A stretch of 35,969 bases of DNA from Vibrio owensii CAIM 1854 = LMG 25443. Its GTDB lineage: Bacteria; Pseudomonadota; Gammaproteobacteria; Enterobacterales; Vibrionaceae. The stretch spans positions 1 to 35,969 of the forward strand of contig NZ_JPRD01000026.1 in assembly GCF_000817815.1 (NCBI RefSeq), written 5' to 3'. Of this stretch, positions 1 through 10,079 are shown piece by piece. The first letter of the stretch is position 1. Each line of letters opens with the position of its first letter. Both the position numbers and the translations under genes were made by a program. The notes under the pieces were generated by a model. That model made no database searches and was not told where the DNA came from. It was given only the letters and a program-made list of their open reading frames with translations.

Positions 1-232
1 CAGATTGATAGGTCTATATTTTTAAAGAACTTTTCTAACTAACTCACCGCCTCAGCGCCTCGTCGTTAGGGGTGCGTATCTTACGCTTCCCAATTTGAGA
101 GTCAAGCATTTTTTCAAATTCTTTTTTCTCTCTTCCCGACTCGCTGTGTGACTTTCGTCTCACTCCGTGTCGGTGGATGCGCAGTATAGGGAATCCAGAA
201 ATGAGCGCAACCCTTTTTTTGAAAAAAACATT
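1..232 (-). promoter_or_regulatory. rRNA operon leader with tandem promoters P1 and P2 (reads leftward out of window)
   Basis: Read on the minus strand, the first 30 bases match the leader just upstream of Vibrio 16S rRNA, including a boxA-like antitermination signal (GTTCTTTAAAAA). Two sigma-70 promoters are visible. The distal one has -35 TTGCGC at 205-210 and -10 TATACT at 183-188, with a 16-base spacer. The proximal one has -35 TTGACT at 100-105 and -10 TAAGAT at 78-83, also with a 16-base spacer and followed by a GC-rich discriminator (ACGCACCCC) typical of growth-rate and ppGpp control. A/T-rich tracts upstream of each -35 could be UP elements. The murI–rrn adjacency is the same as at enterobacterial rrnB. 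The 16S gene itself lies outside the window. Confidence 0.85.
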
Positions 233-401
233 CCAAGCGGTTACTTATCCATCAAATGCGTAATATCTGCATATTTCTTCGTCACATTTGAGACATATCA
301 CAGCAATTGGTTGGAAAAACACCAACCATATACGTAAGATCCATGTGTCTATTTTGTTAATAGGCAGCCAATCTCTTTATCATCTATATGTAGTAATCAA
401 A

Positions 402-857
402 ATGACGTCTAAAAAAAATCTGATCTTGTGTGCTGGGTTGGCGGTCATTGGGGGAATCATCTTCTCTCAGTTACCTGTGCCACCTGCCTTGAGCTTTGTT
501 ATCGGTGTTGTCGCTACTGCTTTTCTTTTTTCACTTTCTAGCAAAACACCTGTTCTTCAATCTTCGGATTCCGATCCTTCAACTAAAACGCTGTATGTCG
601 GCAACCTTCCTTATAAGGCAAATGAGAGTCACGTTCGTGATTTGTTTGCTGAGTATGGTCAGGTTTACGCAGTACGCTTAATGAAAGATAAGCGCACTGG
701 TAAAAGAAGAGGGTTCGGTTTTGTAGTGATGGCTGCGGCAGATGCAAAACCTGCTATCGCTAAACTCAATGAGAAGGAATATATGGATCGTACGCTTAAA
801 GTACGTATCGCTAACGACCCTAAACACCCGGATGGCGGTAAACCTGAACAGGATTAA
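402..857 (+). CDS. membrane-anchored RRM-domain RNA-binding protein
   Basis: Small (151 aa) protein with an N-terminal hydrophobic stretch of two short membrane segments (about residues 5-45), then a single RNA recognition motif. RNP2 is visible as LYVGNLP and RNP1 as KRRGFGFV, followed by a short basic/acidic tail. Single-RRM proteins in bacteria bind RNA or act in cold adaptation; the specific target here is unknown. An in-frame upstream ATG at 288 would add 38 residues with no domain character, so ATG 402 (MTSKKN) is preferred although no strong ribosome site is seen. The gene diverges from the rRNA operon promoters, and its last 38 bases overlap the convergent murI 3' end. Confidence 0.8.
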   Translation: MTSKKNLILCAGLAVIGGIIFSQLPVPPALSFVIGVVATAFLFSLSSKTPVLQSSDSDPSTKTLYVGNLPYKANESHVRDLFAEYGQVYAVRLMKDKRTGKRRGFGFVVMAAADAKPAIAKLNEKEYMDRTLKVRIANDPKHPDGGKPEQD

Positions 858-1626
858 ATCCTAAGTTCGCCAAACAGGTATTCAGTGCATCTTCTTGCCA
901 AGGAGGTGCACTGGCATAAATCTTCTTGCTCCCCTCCTCTTTACTCTCTTCCTTCATATCACTTGTTAGTAATGCCTTTACTCGACGAGCAATGGCCTCA
1001 CCAGAATCAACTAACGTAACCTCTCCACCTAACGCTTGATGGATTTCGTCTTTTATTAGAGGAAAGTGAGTACAACCTAGCACTGCAACGTCCACTTTAT
1101 TACGCAGTGGGAGAAGAATGCTTTCCAGCTCTGGAAGAGAGATGCTTTCACCACGTAGCTTTTCTTCTGCCATATCCACTAATCGAGTAGAGCCTAATAA
1201 CTCGACTGGTTTACCTTGGGCAAAGTCGCGGATAAGTTCATGGGTATATTGACGAGTTACGGTCGCAGGCGTAGCAATGAGTCCTACACCTTGAGAAGCG
1301 AGTAACGAGGCAGGCTTAATCGCAGGCACCACACCGACAACTGGAATAGATAGATTCGCACGCAGTGATGGCAGCACTATGGTACTTGCTGTATTGCAGG
1401 CGATGACGACGATGTCAGCTTGATGCTCTTCGACCAACGCTGCCACCAGCTTATTAACGCGAGCAATCAACACATCTTGATCGAGTTCGCCATACGGATA
1501 GGCTTCGTTATCGAACAGATACAAGTAATCCATGTGTGGTAGAAGTCGGTGGATTTCTTGGAAGACCGATAGCCCTCCGACACCGGAATCAAACACTAGG
1601 ACTTTTTTCTTACTTGATGTTCGCAC
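820..1626 (-). CDS. murI: glutamate racemase
   Basis: Converts L-glutamate to D-glutamate for peptidoglycan synthesis in the cytoplasm. The Asp/Glu racemase fold shows the N-terminal substrate loop FDSGVGGLS and the two catalytic cysteines in ACNTAST (Cys77 counting from the GTG start) and LGCTHFP (Cys185). The start is ambiguous: a TTG at 1641 would give 273 aa, but the GTG at 1626 has AGG eight bases upstream and gives a usual family length of 268 aa. It follows the DUF71 gene by about 40 bases on the same strand, so they are probably co-transcribed. Its 3' end overlaps the convergent RRM gene. The btuB–murI–rrn neighbourhood is conserved in gammaproteobacteria. Confidence 0.95.
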   Translation of the reverse strand: MRTSSKKKVLVFDSGVGGLSVFQEIHRLLPHMDYLYLFDNEAYPYGELDQDVLIARVNKLVAALVEEHQADIVVIACNTASTIVLPSLRANLSIPVVGVVPAIKPASLLASQGVGLIATPATVTRQYTHELIRDFAQGKPVELLGSTRLVDMAEEKLRGESISLPELESILLPLRNKVDVAVLGCTHFPLIKDEIHQALGGEVTLVDSGEAIARRVKALLTSDMKEESKEEGSKKIYASAPPWQEDALNTCLANLGFNPVQVYRHPGV

Positions 1627-1666
1627 GAGTCTTACCTGCAAATTAGAGACTCGGCGATCATACTGG

Positions 1667-2350
1667 TTAGATTTGTTTTGGCAATGCTTTGGCTTGGTAT
1701 CTTTGATGGCTGAATCGCTCCCCTATTTCCACTTCAAGCTTAGTCAATTCTATATGTCCTTGAAATGACGGGGTTGATGTCACCAATGTATGGAATTCGC
1801 CATCTTCTCCGCAGGGATCAATATGACCGGGCAATGACTCAATCAGCGCTTTGTCATACCAACGTCCACACCACTCGGGCGGCAACACCTCTCCATCGGT
1901 GGTAATTAACATGGTTTGAATACCACGCTCGACAATTTCAAATGCCAATGCCTTGCTCTCTTCCCCCAGTAATGGGAATACGCACTCCCAACCGGCAGGT
2001 TCAATATAGCTGCGACGATAGTCTGCAATGCCATTACAGAACATATCGCCAAACGCGACCGCTTCTACATTCAGTCCGCTGCTTTGTAATGCATTAACGA
2101 TCGTTGATTGATAAATGTCGTTACTCGGAAACACTTCAGGCAGTTCGATAGTTATGAGCGGAAGGCCAAGTAAATCAGCCTGCATTTGCACGACCTCAAG
2201 CGGGGTTGCTTGGAAAGGCACTTCTTCATCTACATAGGTGGTGTACAAACCAACTACCTGATAGTGCGGATTTTCGTTTAGTCGCTCTAACGTTAACGTG
2301 GAGTCTTTTCCACTCGACCAGCTGATCACGACACGTTTCGGTTTTGTCAT
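1667..2350 (-). CDS. DUF71/COG2102 PP-loop ATP-pyrophosphatase (diphthine-ammonia ligase-like, B12-associated)
   Basis: 227 aa. The N-terminal PP-loop SWSSGKDS (about residues 10-17) binds ATP and releases pyrophosphate. The family's C-terminal signature [10 protein letters not shown] is present near residues 180-190. The eukaryotic/archaeal relatives amidate diphthine, but bacteria have no diphthamide. Bacterial members that neighbour B12 genes have been predicted by comparative genomics to act in cobalamin salvage, for example an amidation-type step. Here it lies directly behind riboswitch-controlled btuB, which supports that link, although a terminator hairpin at 2399-2421 separates the two. 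The start codon ATG has AAGGA eight bases upstream. The exact substrate is not established. Confidence 0.8.
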   Translation of the reverse strand: MTKPKRVVISWSSGKDSTLTLERLNENPHYQVVGLYTTYVDEEVPFQATPLEVVQMQADLLGLPLITIELPEVFPSNDIYQSTIVNALQSSGLNVEAVAFGDMFCNGIADYRRSYIEPAGWECVFPLLGEESKALAFEIVERGIQTMLITTDGEVLPPEWCGRWYDKALIESLPGHIDPCGEDGEFHTLVTSTPSFQGHIELTKLEVEIGERFSHQRYQAKALPKQI

Positions 2351-2391
2351 CTATTTTCCTTGTTACCTATTTCCACCCGTACCCGACTCAC

Positions 2392-2421
2392 AATAAGAAA
2401 GACCGCCGATGTGGCGGTCTT
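2392..2421 (-). terminator. rho-independent terminator after btuB
   Basis: A 9-bp perfect stem AAGACCGCC/GGCGGTCTT with a 5-base loop (2399-2421), followed on the minus strand by a T-rich tract. It lies 11 bases beyond the btuB stop and before the DUF71 gene, so it may terminate or attenuate read-through. Confidence 0.75.
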
Positions 2422-2432
2422 GTTGGAATCAA

Positions 2433-4307
2433 TTAGAAGCGGTAATCCGCAGAGACAAAGTACTGACGACCCGGTGTAGCGTAACCCGTGTACATCTCGT
2501 AATCTTTATCAAAAGCGTTACTTAGTTTCGCATTCACATCCCAGTTTTGGTTCACCGCATAAGACGCAGTGAAGTTCCATAGGCTGTAACTCGGCAGTCT
2601 TGTGTTGCCATTAAAGCGTTCACCTTGGTAAAGGTACTGCGAGCCCAACGTCCATTGGTCAAACGTCGCGTAAGCGTTCCACTTAGCACCACGCTTAGAG
2701 CGGTATGCTAGCTGGGTATCTTCTGCACCAGATTTATCGACAGAGTCTTTATAATCTAGGTAGAACTCATGAGATACGATATCTGTATCGAGCTTCACTT
2801 CTAGTTCGACGCCTTTGATCTCGGCTTCACCGACGTTTTGCATGCCGGAGCCTTCCCAAATCAACATGTTTTCAATTTGGTTGTAGTAACCCGTCACCGT
2901 CCAATCAACAATTGATACGCCTCCAGAGACAGAGATCTCCGTGTTTTCTGACTCTTCCGGTTTTAGGTTTGGCATTTCGTAACCCGGATAGTACAAGTCA
3001 ACAAAACTCGGCGCGCGAAAAGCGGTACCGTGGCTCAGCGTTAACTCGTAACCTTCGTAAAACGTCCAACCCGCAGCAGTTTGCCACGTAGTATTGTTAC
3101 CAAACTGGTTGTTGTCGTCATTACGTACGCTTGCCTCTAATGTCCATACATCATAAGCGTATTGAGCAATAGCGCTAACACCGAAGTTGGTTCTTGGGTT
3201 CTTTTCTGGATCGTAACTCTGAGAAGGTCCCCAATCACTTGGTGCAATGTAGCCCTTTGCGAGTTTTTCTGTGCGGTAATCCAAACCACCGCCAACACTC
3301 AGCTCCTCGGTAACACTGTACGAGTTCAACCAAATCGCATTGAACTGCTCAATAGCAACGTGATCGCCCGCCGTTTTGCTTTGACCTGATTTGTGGTCGT
3401 AGTTGTCTTGTTGACCATAAGCCAACTTCAATTCAGATGAGTAAACGTCTTTGTTGTATTCCAACGACAAGTCGGCGCCGACATATTCTACTTCACCGGT
3501 TTTCTTTTCGTGCTTATCAACCGTGCCCCAAGCTGGGTTGCCATAGCTACTATTGTCGTAGTCATATTCATTGTCGTAAGCACTCAACCCAACGTAACCA
3601 GATAAGTTCTCAGAGAAGTTTTGTTGGTAGCCTAGTTTAAGGTTGAGCGTTTCAAAGCCGTGCTCGTCACCATCGTTCACACCCGGTAGAGGTTTAACGT
3701 TAAAACCATCTGTTTTCTCGTAACCGAGCACACCCTTAAAGTGTTTACCGTCACCTACGGGCTTAGAGACAACAAACGTGCCTTTCTTGTGATTCTCCGA
3801 CCCATACCCTGCCGAGACACGGCTCGCGTCATTATCAATGTCTGCACGAGTAATAATGTTGATTACACCAGAAATCGCTTCCGAACCATAAATAGAGGCA
3901 CGCGCACCACGAATGTAGTCGACACGTTCAATAGAGTTAATTGGAAATTGGTTGAAGTCGATACCACCCATGATTGCACGAGGCATACGAACCCCATCAA
4001 CCAAAACGAGTACCTGAGATGAACTGCCACCACGAACAAACAGCGAAGCACTTTGACCACGACCGCCGTATTGGGCAACTTCGATACTCGGTAAAGTTCG
4101 GAATACATCAAACAAGCTATCAGCCTGAAGGCGTTTGATATCTTCTTTGGTTACCGTAACGGTTTGTGCGAGCACCGCACCGTCAACTTGTTTGAATCGG
4201 TTTGCAGTAACCACAACCGTTTCGTCTGCGGAGGCTTCTTGGGCCTGTAAATAAAAGGTAGGTGAAAGCAGCGATGCACACGTGATCGCAAGAAATGTTT
4301 TTCTCAT
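2433..4307 (-). CDS. btuB: TonB-dependent vitamin B12 outer-membrane transporter
   Basis: Outer-membrane beta-barrel receptor that imports cobalamin using TonB energy. A signal peptide covers about residues 1-22 (hydrophobic core, cut near AQA). It is followed by a TonB box (ETVVVTANR, about 29-37), a plug domain with the typical [11 protein letters not shown] and INIITR elements, and a 22-strand barrel ending in the classical C-terminal aromatic FVSADYRF. The length of 624 aa matches the family. The start ATG has AGGA seven bases upstream. A cobalamin riboswitch lies in its 5' leader (4383-4570), so expression should fall when B12 is abundant. It is divergent from trmA, as in enterobacteria. 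Confidence 0.95.
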   Translation of the reverse strand: MRKTFLAITCASLLSPTFYLQAQEASADETVVVTANRFKQVDGAVLAQTVTVTKEDIKRLQADSLFDVFRTLPSIEVAQYGGRGQSASLFVRGGSSSQVLVLVDGVRMPRAIMGGIDFNQFPINSIERVDYIRGARASIYGSEAISGVINIITRADIDNDASRVSAGYGSENHKKGTFVVSKPVGDGKHFKGVLGYEKTDGFNVKPLPGVNDGDEHGFETLNLKLGYQQNFSENLSGYVGLSAYDNEYDYDNSSYGNPAWGTVDKHEKKTGEVEYVGADLSLEYNKDVYSSELKLAYGQQDNYDHKSGQSKTAGDHVAIEQFNAIWLNSYSVTEELSVGGGLDYRTEKLAKGYIAPSDWGPSQSYDPEKNPRTNFGVSAIAQYAYDVWTLEASVRNDDNNQFGNNTTWQTAAGWTFYEGYELTLSHGTAFRAPSFVDLYYPGYEMPNLKPEESENTEISVSGGVSIVDWTVTGYYNQIENMLIWEGSGMQNVGEAEIKGVELEVKLDTDIVSHEFYLDYKDSVDKSGAEDTQLAYRSKRGAKWNAYATFDQWTLGSQYLYQGERFNGNTRLPSYSLWNFTASYAVNQNWDVNAKLSNAFDKDYEMYTGYATPGRQYFVSADYRF

Positions 4308-4382
4308 TGTATTGTCCTAAGTCGCGTAATTCCTACTGAGCCCTACTCGTATTGAGCAGTCCAGTGCTGTGGCTCAGTTGCT

Positions 4383-4570
4383 GGCAGGTATTCGGACTTA
4401 AGAGCGAGGTTACACCATCCTACTTGCTCGACTTCCCACATAAACTAATGCAGTGTCTTGATGAGCGTTCGTTCTCTTTTACCGCTGCGCGTCAGTTCTG
4501 GATTTCCACCAGATTCCCATTTCAGCCATCTAGATTGCTAGAGAGCACCAGCTTGGGGCAAATACTATTA
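4383..4570 (-). promoter_or_regulatory. cobalamin riboswitch upstream of btuB
   Basis: On the minus strand the conserved B12 box is seen as AGTCCGAATACCTGCC (4383-4399). Preceding it are core elements such as GGTGGAAATCC and GCGCAGCGGTAA, and further 5' a GCCCC segment near 4555. The order and spacing fit the adenosylcobalamin aptamer. It lies about 75 bases before the btuB start, leaving room for an expression platform (4308-4382). The rest of this 444-base intergenic gap (4571-4751) must hold the divergent btuB and trmA promoters, but no convincing -35/-10 pair could be fixed. Confidence 0.9.
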
Positions 4571-4751
4571 AGCTATTGATTATTTGTCCAGCCAATATTA
4601 GCCCTCACAATTGTAACGTTTTGGTTCATTTCGTCCTCAACTGACACAGAACACACTATCTTTAAATCAATTGGGGCACAAAACTGGACATCCTATTGAG
4701 ATTGAATAAAATCTGCGCTCTTAAATTGAATGCACCATAAAAGGTAAGATC

Positions 4752-5861
4752 ATGGCTACTCTTGATGTAAATCCACAACGCTACCAAGAACAACTGGCTA
4801 AAAAAGTCGAACGTCTCACTGATATGTTCGCGCCATACAACGTGCCAGAACTGGAAGTGTTTGAATCACCAGAGCAGCACTACCGTATGCGTGCTGAGTT
4901 CCGTGTTTGGCATGAGGGTGAAGACCTTTACTACATCATGTTCAACCAAGAAACTCGTGAAAAATACCGCGTTGACCAATTCCCAGCAGCAAGCCGTCTG
5001 ATCAACGACCTGATGCCACTATTGGTTGAAGCGATGAAAGACAACGAATCGCTACGTCGCAAACTGTTCCAAGTGGATTTCCTATCGACGTTAAGCGGTG
5101 AGATTCTGGTTTCACTGCTTTACCATCGCCAACTTGATGAAGAGTGGATTGAAAACGCAAAGGCCCTTAAGCAACGTTTGAATGATGAAGGCTTCAACCT
5201 AAACATCATTGGTCGTGCTCGTAAAATGAAGATTGTCCTAGACCGTGACTACGTGATCGAGAAGCTAGACGTGAATGGTCAAAGCTACATCTACCAACAA
5301 GTTGAAAACAGCTTCACTCAACCGAACGGTAAAGTCGCAGAGAAAATGTTGGAATGGGCAGTCGACTGCGCTCAAGAAAGCACTGGCGACTTACTAGAAC
5401 TTTACTGTGGTAACGGTAACTTCTCTCTGGCGCTGGCACAAAACTTCGATCGCGTTCTCGCAACAGAGCTAGCGAAGCCATCTGTGGTTTCTGCGCAATA
5501 CAACATTGCAGCAAACGAGATTGATAACGTACAAATCCTACGTCTATCAGCAGAAGAGTTTACTCAAGCAATCGAAGGTAAGCGTGAATTCCGCCGCCTA
5601 CAAGATGCAGGTGTGGATCTGAAGAGCTACAACTGCAACACGATTTTTGTCGATCCACCGCGTTCAGGTATGGATGTCGACACTTGTAAGATGGTGCAAG
5701 GTTACGAGCGCATCATGTACATCTCTTGTAACCCAGAGACACTAAAAGAGAACTTGGACATTCTATGTGAAACCCACAACGTGACGCGTTTTGCACTGTT
5801 TGACCAATTCCCTTACACACACCACATGGAAGCAGGTGTACTGTTGGAACGCAAAGCGTAA
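4752..5861 (+). CDS. trmA: tRNA (uracil-54-C5)-methyltransferase
   Basis: SAM-dependent enzyme making ribothymidine at position 54 of the tRNA T-loop. The 369 aa chain shows the SAM-binding motif [15 protein letters not shown], the FVDPPRSG motif, the catalytic nucleophile in YISCNPETL (Cys326), and the catalytic base in HHMEAG (Glu360). The iron-sulfur cluster cysteines of the RlmC/RlmD relatives are absent at the N-terminus, which supports TrmA. The ribosome site AAGGTAAG lies just before the ATG. It ends in a bidirectional terminator shared with convergent yijD. Confidence 0.96.
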   Translation: MATLDVNPQRYQEQLAKKVERLTDMFAPYNVPELEVFESPEQHYRMRAEFRVWHEGEDLYYIMFNQETREKYRVDQFPAASRLINDLMPLLVEAMKDNESLRRKLFQVDFLSTLSGEILVSLLYHRQLDEEWIENAKALKQRLNDEGFNLNIIGRARKMKIVLDRDYVIEKLDVNGQSYIYQQVENSFTQPNGKVAEKMLEWAVDCAQESTGDLLELYCGNGNFSLALAQNFDRVLATELAKPSVVSAQYNIAANEIDNVQILRLSAEEFTQAIEGKREFRRLQDAGVDLKSYNCNTIFVDPPRSGMDVDTCKMVQGYERIMYISCNPETLKENLDILCETHNVTRFALFDQFPYTHHMEAGVLLERKA

Positions 5862-5880
5862 TCCACCAGCCTCAGGCATA

Positions 5881-5910
5881 AAAAAAGCGAGCTCAATGGC
5901 TCGCTTTTTT
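5881..5910. terminator. bidirectional terminator between trmA and yijD
   Basis: Stem GCGAGC/GCTCGC (5887-5904) with a 6-base loop, flanked by six A on the left and six T on the right, so it can terminate transcription from both convergent genes. Confidence 0.9.
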
Positions 5911-5926
5911 GTTGGATTCGTTTTGC

Positions 5927-6292
5927 TTATTCAGCGGTCGTCTTCTTTTCCATGAAACCCAGTTTCTTACCGATCCACGCTAAGAGAATCATTGAAACCA
6001 GAATTGCGAAGAAGTTAGAACCTGCTTCTGGGTATTGCGCTTTAATAAACGCAGAGTGACCAAATGCACCAACGAAGAAACACGCCAGACCTACAAGTGG
6101 AATATCTTCTGATACTGGGTTGTTAAGGTATTCTTGGTACAGCGCCTGTACAGCTAGCACGAGTGCAATCAGAGGGAAGATTGAAAAAGACACTTCGCTC
6201 ATGGTCAACCATGACAACAAAGCATCACCACACATACCTGCAACCAGTGCCAAAATCAGCGTTTTCTTTTCAGATTTATTTCCATTCGACAT
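5927..6292 (-). CDS. yijD: YijD family (DUF1422) inner-membrane protein
   Basis: 121 aa with four hydrophobic segments (about residues 10-27, 35-55, 65-85 and 91-108), charged ends and no catalytic motif. The family is of unknown function and is consistently found next to fabR, which suggests a link with membrane lipid composition (inference). Its ATG overlaps the fabR stop codon by one base (TAATG), so the two are translationally coupled in one operon. It is convergent with trmA. Confidence 0.9.
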   Translation of the reverse strand: MSNGNKSEKKTLILALVAGMCGDALLSWLTMSEVSFSIFPLIALVLAVQALYQEYLNNPVSEDIPLVGLACFFVGAFGHSAFIKAQYPEAGSNFFAILVSMILLAWIGKKLGFMEKKTTAE

Positions 6293-6924
6293 TATTCTAT
6301 CCCGCCTTTTAATCGGTTACGTTCACGTTCTTTGCGATACCAATAGGCCCCTTTGGCTATCATTCGCAATTGCATGATCAATCGCTCGGCGAGTTCATCG
6401 CGCTCGCGTCGATCTAAATCTAAAGCTTCCGCACCAGAGCTAAACACCAAAGTAACCGACGCCTCTGCTTGAGTGAACGCCTCTTCTTTGGTCATACCGG
6501 TGCTCATTAAGTACTCAGTTAATTCTGCCGCAAAATGCTGAATTTCTCGAGCGACGGCAGTACGAAATTCAGAGGAAGTGCCGGAGCGCTCACGCAACAA
6601 TAAGCGGAAAACGTTAGGACTACTTTCAATGAATTCCATGAAGGTTTCAACTGAAGTTCGAATCACACTGCCTTCTTTGACAATACGCTGACGCGCCTGA
6701 CGCATCAGTTGTCGCAACAACAAACCACCTTCATCAACCATGGTTAAGCCCAGCTCATCCATGTCTTTGAAGTGACGATAAAAAGAAGTCGGTGCAATTC
6801 CTGCCTCTCGAGCAACCTCACGCAAGCTGAGATTGGAAAAGCTGCGATCCGCACTGAGTTGATTAAATGCCGCATCGATCAACGATCGACGTGTTTTTTC
6901 TTTTTGCTGCGCGCGGATTCCCAT
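6292..6924 (-). CDS. fabR: TetR-family unsaturated fatty-acid biosynthesis repressor FabR
   Basis: Represses fabA/fabB-type genes in response to the unsaturated to saturated acyl thioester ratio. The N-terminal TetR helix-turn-helix shows [21 protein letters not shown], which is near-identical to the enterobacterial protein as I recall it. The C-terminal domain is alpha-helical. The start was set at the internal ATG ([10 protein letters not shown]), which matches the E. coli N-terminus; an ATG three codons upstream (6933) is possible. It is translationally coupled to yijD and divergent from sthA, the same arrangement as in E. coli. Confidence 0.95.
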   Translation of the reverse strand: MGIRAQQKEKTRRSLIDAAFNQLSADRSFSNLSLREVAREAGIAPTSFYRHFKDMDELGLTMVDEGGLLLRQLMRQARQRIVKEGSVIRTSVETFMEFIESSPNVFRLLLRERSGTSSEFRTAVAREIQHFAAELTEYLMSTGMTKEEAFTQAEASVTLVFSSGAEALDLDRRERDELAERLIMQLRMIAKGAYWYRKERERNRLKGGIE

Positions 6925-7224
6925 CGATTTCATTCTTTAACTTGCTCTTTTTCTATTGGGTACGAGAGCTTCAATATAACGCATATCGCACCCACGTATA
7001 AAGCGACGTTATCTGCCGATAAGCGGCGAGCACGTTACTATTGCCATGCACCCAATTGCAATTGTCTCGCTTCAAATAGTAGACATACAGCATACCAATT
7101 AGTTCTTTTGGGCGATTCTGCGTGATCACTTCCACTCTCTAGCAGGCATTGCGTGTTCCCAATAGAGTAAATGAGTTAAAATCCCGCTACAGCAATGTTA
7201 AGCAAATATAACAAGGAAGACATC
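6925..7224. other. fabR–sthA divergent intergenic region
   Basis: A 300-base gap between divergent genes that must carry both promoters. A TAAAAT -10-like hexamer lies near 7177, upstream of sthA, but its -35 spacing is not ideal. No clear palindrome matching a FabR operator was recognised, and no small gene is evident. Confidence 0.4.
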
Positions 7225-8625
7225 ATGGCGCATGCTAATCACTATGACGTGATCGTAATTGGTAGTGGCCCTGGCGGTGAAGGGGCGGCAATGGGATTGA
7301 CCAAAGCCGGACTGAATGTTGCCATCGTAGAAAAGGAAAGCAGTGTTGGTGGCGGTTGTACGCACTGGGGAACCATACCATCCAAGGCATTGCGTCATGC
7401 GGTCAGCCGTATCATCGAATTCAATAGCAACCCATTATTCTGCCGTAATAACACCAGCCTTCATGCAACATTTTCTGACATTTTAGGTCATGCGAAATCG
7501 GTCATTGATAAGCAAACTCGACTTCGTCAGGGCTTTTATGACCGCAATTCATGCACACTGTTGTTTGGTACTGCGCGCTTTATCGATAACTACTCCATCG
7601 CCGTCATGCAAAGCGATGGTACAGAAGAAGTGTACTCAGCGGATAAATTTGTTATCGCGACAGGATCTCGTCCATACCAACCAAATGACGTCGACTTTTT
7701 GCATGAACGCATCTACGACAGCGACTCTATCCTGAGCCTGAAACACGACCCTCGCCACATCATCATTTACGGTGCGGGTGTGATTGGTTGTGAATACGCC
7801 TCAATCTTCCGTGGTTTAGGCGTGAAGACCGACTTGATTAACACTCGCGACCGTCTGCTCTCTTTCCTAGATAACGAGGTCTCGGATGCACTGTCTTACC
7901 ACTTCTGGAACAGTGGCGTGGTAATTCGTAACGATGAAACATTCGAGAAAATCGAAGGCACTGAAGATGGTGTTATCGTGCATCTTCAATCAGGTAAGAA
8001 GATGAAAGCCGATTGCCTACTGTATGCTAACGGTCGAACGGGTAACACAGACAAACTCAACTTACCTGCGGTTGGACTTGAAGGTGATTCTCGCGGACAA
8101 CTCAAAGTAGATGGTAACTACCGTACAGAAGTGGAACACATCTACGCAGTCGGTGATGTGATTGGCTACCCTAGCCTAGCGAGTGCAGCGTATGACCAAG
8201 GTCGTTTCGTGGCACAAGCCATCACTAAAGGACAAGCTGACGGCAATCTGATTGATGACATCCCAACGGGTATCTACACCATTCCAGAAATCAGCTCAGT
8301 GGGTAAAACCGAGCAAGAACTGACTGCGGCGAAAGTGCCTTACGAGGTGGGACGCTCTTCGTTCAAGCATCTCGCTCGTGCACAGATTGCAGGTAAAGAC
8401 ATCGGCAGCTTGAAAATCCTCTTCCATCGCGAAACCAAAGAGATTCTTGGTATTCACTGCTTTGGTGAGCGCGCCGCGGAAATCATCCACATCGGTCAGG
8501 CCATCATGGAACAAAAAGGTGAAGCCAATACGATTGAATACTTCGTCAATACCACCTTCAACTACCCGACGATGGCAGAAGCGTATCGCGTAGCGGCACT
8601 GAACGGTTTGAACCGATTATTCTAA
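7225..8625 (+). CDS. sthA: soluble pyridine nucleotide transhydrogenase
   Basis: Cytoplasmic FAD enzyme that transfers hydride between NADPH and NAD+, balancing reducing power. It has 466 aa from ATG 7225 (AAGGA eight bases upstream), exactly the E. coli length; an upstream ATG at 7195 would add ten unlikely residues. An FAD-binding GSGPGGEG motif (about residues 13-20) is followed by [11 protein letters not shown]. The second redox cysteine of the disulfide reductases is replaced by Thr50, which separates SthA from lipoamide dehydrogenase and glutathione reductase. A second Rossmann motif, [11 protein letters not shown], binds NAD(P), and the dimerisation domain contains the YPTMAEA segment. 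Confidence 0.96.
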   Translation: MAHANHYDVIVIGSGPGGEGAAMGLTKAGLNVAIVEKESSVGGGCTHWGTIPSKALRHAVSRIIEFNSNPLFCRNNTSLHATFSDILGHAKSVIDKQTRLRQGFYDRNSCTLLFGTARFIDNYSIAVMQSDGTEEVYSADKFVIATGSRPYQPNDVDFLHERIYDSDSILSLKHDPRHIIIYGAGVIGCEYASIFRGLGVKTDLINTRDRLLSFLDNEVSDALSYHFWNSGVVIRNDETFEKIEGTEDGVIVHLQSGKKMKADCLLYANGRTGNTDKLNLPAVGLEGDSRGQLKVDGNYRTEVEHIYAVGDVIGYPSLASAAYDQGRFVAQAITKGQADGNLIDDIPTGIYTIPEISSVGKTEQELTAAKVPYEVGRSSFKHLARAQIAGKDIGSLKILFHRETKEILGIHCFGERAAEIIHIGQAIMEQKGEANTIEYFVNTTFNYPTMAEAYRVAALNGLNRLF

Positions 8626-8653
8626 TTCAATTGGGTTGCCATGATCCAAAAGC

Positions 8654-8685
8654 AAAAACAGCAGGTTTCGACCTGCTGTTTTTTT
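8654..8685. terminator. terminator between sthA and dinF (UUCG tetraloop)
   Basis: Perfect stem AAAAACAGCAGGT/ACCTGCTGTTTTT closed by a TTCG loop (8667-8670), with A-run and T-run flanks. It can serve both the convergent sthA and dinF transcripts. Confidence 0.92.
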
Positions 8686-8693
8686 ATGTGTAA

Positions 8694-10037
8694 CTAGGCA
8701 AGAAAGCGACCCTTGCGCCATTGATAGAAGAAAATAGCGCCGAGTCCAATCCCTCGCATTGCCATGAAACTGGTCATCGCAAACCACAGCGCATGGTTTT
8801 GCCAGCCAGAGAACAAAAAGAAAATCGCAAAGAAACAACAAGTCGCCACGAACATACTGTTTCGCATGTCTTTACCTTTAGTGGCACCAACAAAGATGCC
8901 ATCAAACAGGAAGCACCACATCGACGCCAATGGCATAACCACCAACCAAGGCAGATACACCGACGCTTGCTGCTGCACCGCTTCAATCGAAGTGATCATG
9001 GCGATCAAGTGCGATCCCGCCAAACCAAATACCGCAGTCAAACCTAAACAGATGATCAGACTCCAGAAGAAAGTACCAATCAACGAAGCACTGAGTTGCG
9101 CTCGGTCTTTGGCACCGATCGCTTTGCCAACCATGGCCTCCATGGCATAGGCAAATCCGTCCATGCCATAGGAAATCATCATCAAGAAACTCATCAATAC
9201 CGCATTAGCCGCAACCACATCATCACCAAAGCTCGCACCTTGGAAAGTCATAAAGCTAAACGTAGCTTGTAAACATAGCGAGCGTAAGAAGATATCGCGA
9301 TTGAGTTTTACGACCCGCCCTAGCCCATGTTGAGTATCGGTTAGCAGGCTCTTAGGTGATGGCAACTGACGCGATCGCCATGTTTTCCACACACACATCA
9401 AGCCAAACGCCATGCCTGAGTAATCAGCGATTACCGATGCCAGCGCTGCGCCTTCTACTTTCCAGCCTAAGCCAATAACAAACAGTAAGTCGAGCGCAAT
9501 ATTGGTCACGTTGGTGATGATCACCATCCACATTGGAGCTTTGGAGTTTTGCGTTCCGAGTAGCCAGCCCAACAACACAAAGTTCATCAGCGCTGCGGGG
9601 GCGCTCCATACACGGATAGCAAAATACTGTATACCATAGTGCTTCACTTCCGCACTGGCATCACTCCAACCAAATATCAGATCTGCGATCGGATTATGGG
9701 CAATAAGGAAGACTAACGCAAACAACAGTGCCATCAGTGAGCCTTGCATAAACACCAACGCGAGTTGTTTTCGGTCCTCACTACCGTAGGACTGCGCCGC
9801 TAATCCAGTAGTCGACATACGTAAGAAGCCAAGCAACCAAAACGTCACACTGATCATGGTACTGCCCAATGCAACGCCGCCCAGATACCAAGCGTGTTCA
9901 AGGTGACCGATCACCGCAGCGTCAACCAACCCCAAGAGTGGAACAGTAATATTCGACAGCACCATAGGGATAGCGAGCGCTAACACTTGGCGATGCACTT
10001 GAGGATTCGATAAAGGAGAGAAGATAGAGTTTGTCAC
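8694..10037 (-). CDS. dinF: DinF-like MATE family efflux transporter
   Basis: About 447 aa with twelve predicted membrane helices. It belongs to the MATE family (Na+ or H+ antiport of cationic or organic compounds), DinF branch; the N-terminal half contains LVDAAVIGHLEHAWYLGGVALG, typical of MATE helix 1-2 regions. The start is a GTG: the one at 10037 has GAGG five bases upstream and is preferred over the GTG at 10043. In E. coli dinF is co-transcribed with lexA under SOS control. Here a methyltransferase gene and a MITE-like element lie between the two, so SOS read-through from lexA is uncertain. The substrate is unknown. Confidence 0.85.
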   Translation of the reverse strand: MTNSIFSPLSNPQVHRQVLALAIPMVLSNITVPLLGLVDAAVIGHLEHAWYLGGVALGSTMISVTFWLLGFLRMSTTGLAAQSYGSEDRKQLALVFMQGSLMALLFALVFLIAHNPIADLIFGWSDASAEVKHYGIQYFAIRVWSAPAALMNFVLLGWLLGTQNSKAPMWMVIITNVTNIALDLLFVIGLGWKVEGAALASVIADYSGMAFGLMCVWKTWRSRQLPSPKSLLTDTQHGLGRVVKLNRDIFLRSLCLQATFSFMTFQGASFGDDVVAANAVLMSFLMMISYGMDGFAYAMEAMVGKAIGAKDRAQLSASLIGTFFWSLIICLGLTAVFGLAGSHLIAMITSIEAVQQQASVYLPWLVVMPLASMWCFLFDGIFVGATKGKDMRNSMFVATCCFFAIFFLFSGWQNHALWFAMTSFMAMRGIGLGAIFFYQWRKGRFLA

Positions 10038-10079
10038 AGGCACCTCGTTGTTTAGATCAGCGAGTGTACCTGAGTACTA

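Noticed and set aside
1..30. Start of a 16S rRNA gene
   Set aside because: Only the boxA leader segment is present; the mature 16S sequence would begin to the left of base 1.
3863..4111. 82-codon frame and other long open frames inside btuB, sthA, plsB and rpoH
   Set aside because: They are shadows of strongly supported coding sequences in other frames, with no domain content or ribosome sites.
4352..4579. 75-codon plus-strand open frame
   Set aside because: It lies across the cobalamin riboswitch on the opposite strand, and its sequence is explained by the conserved B12 aptamer.
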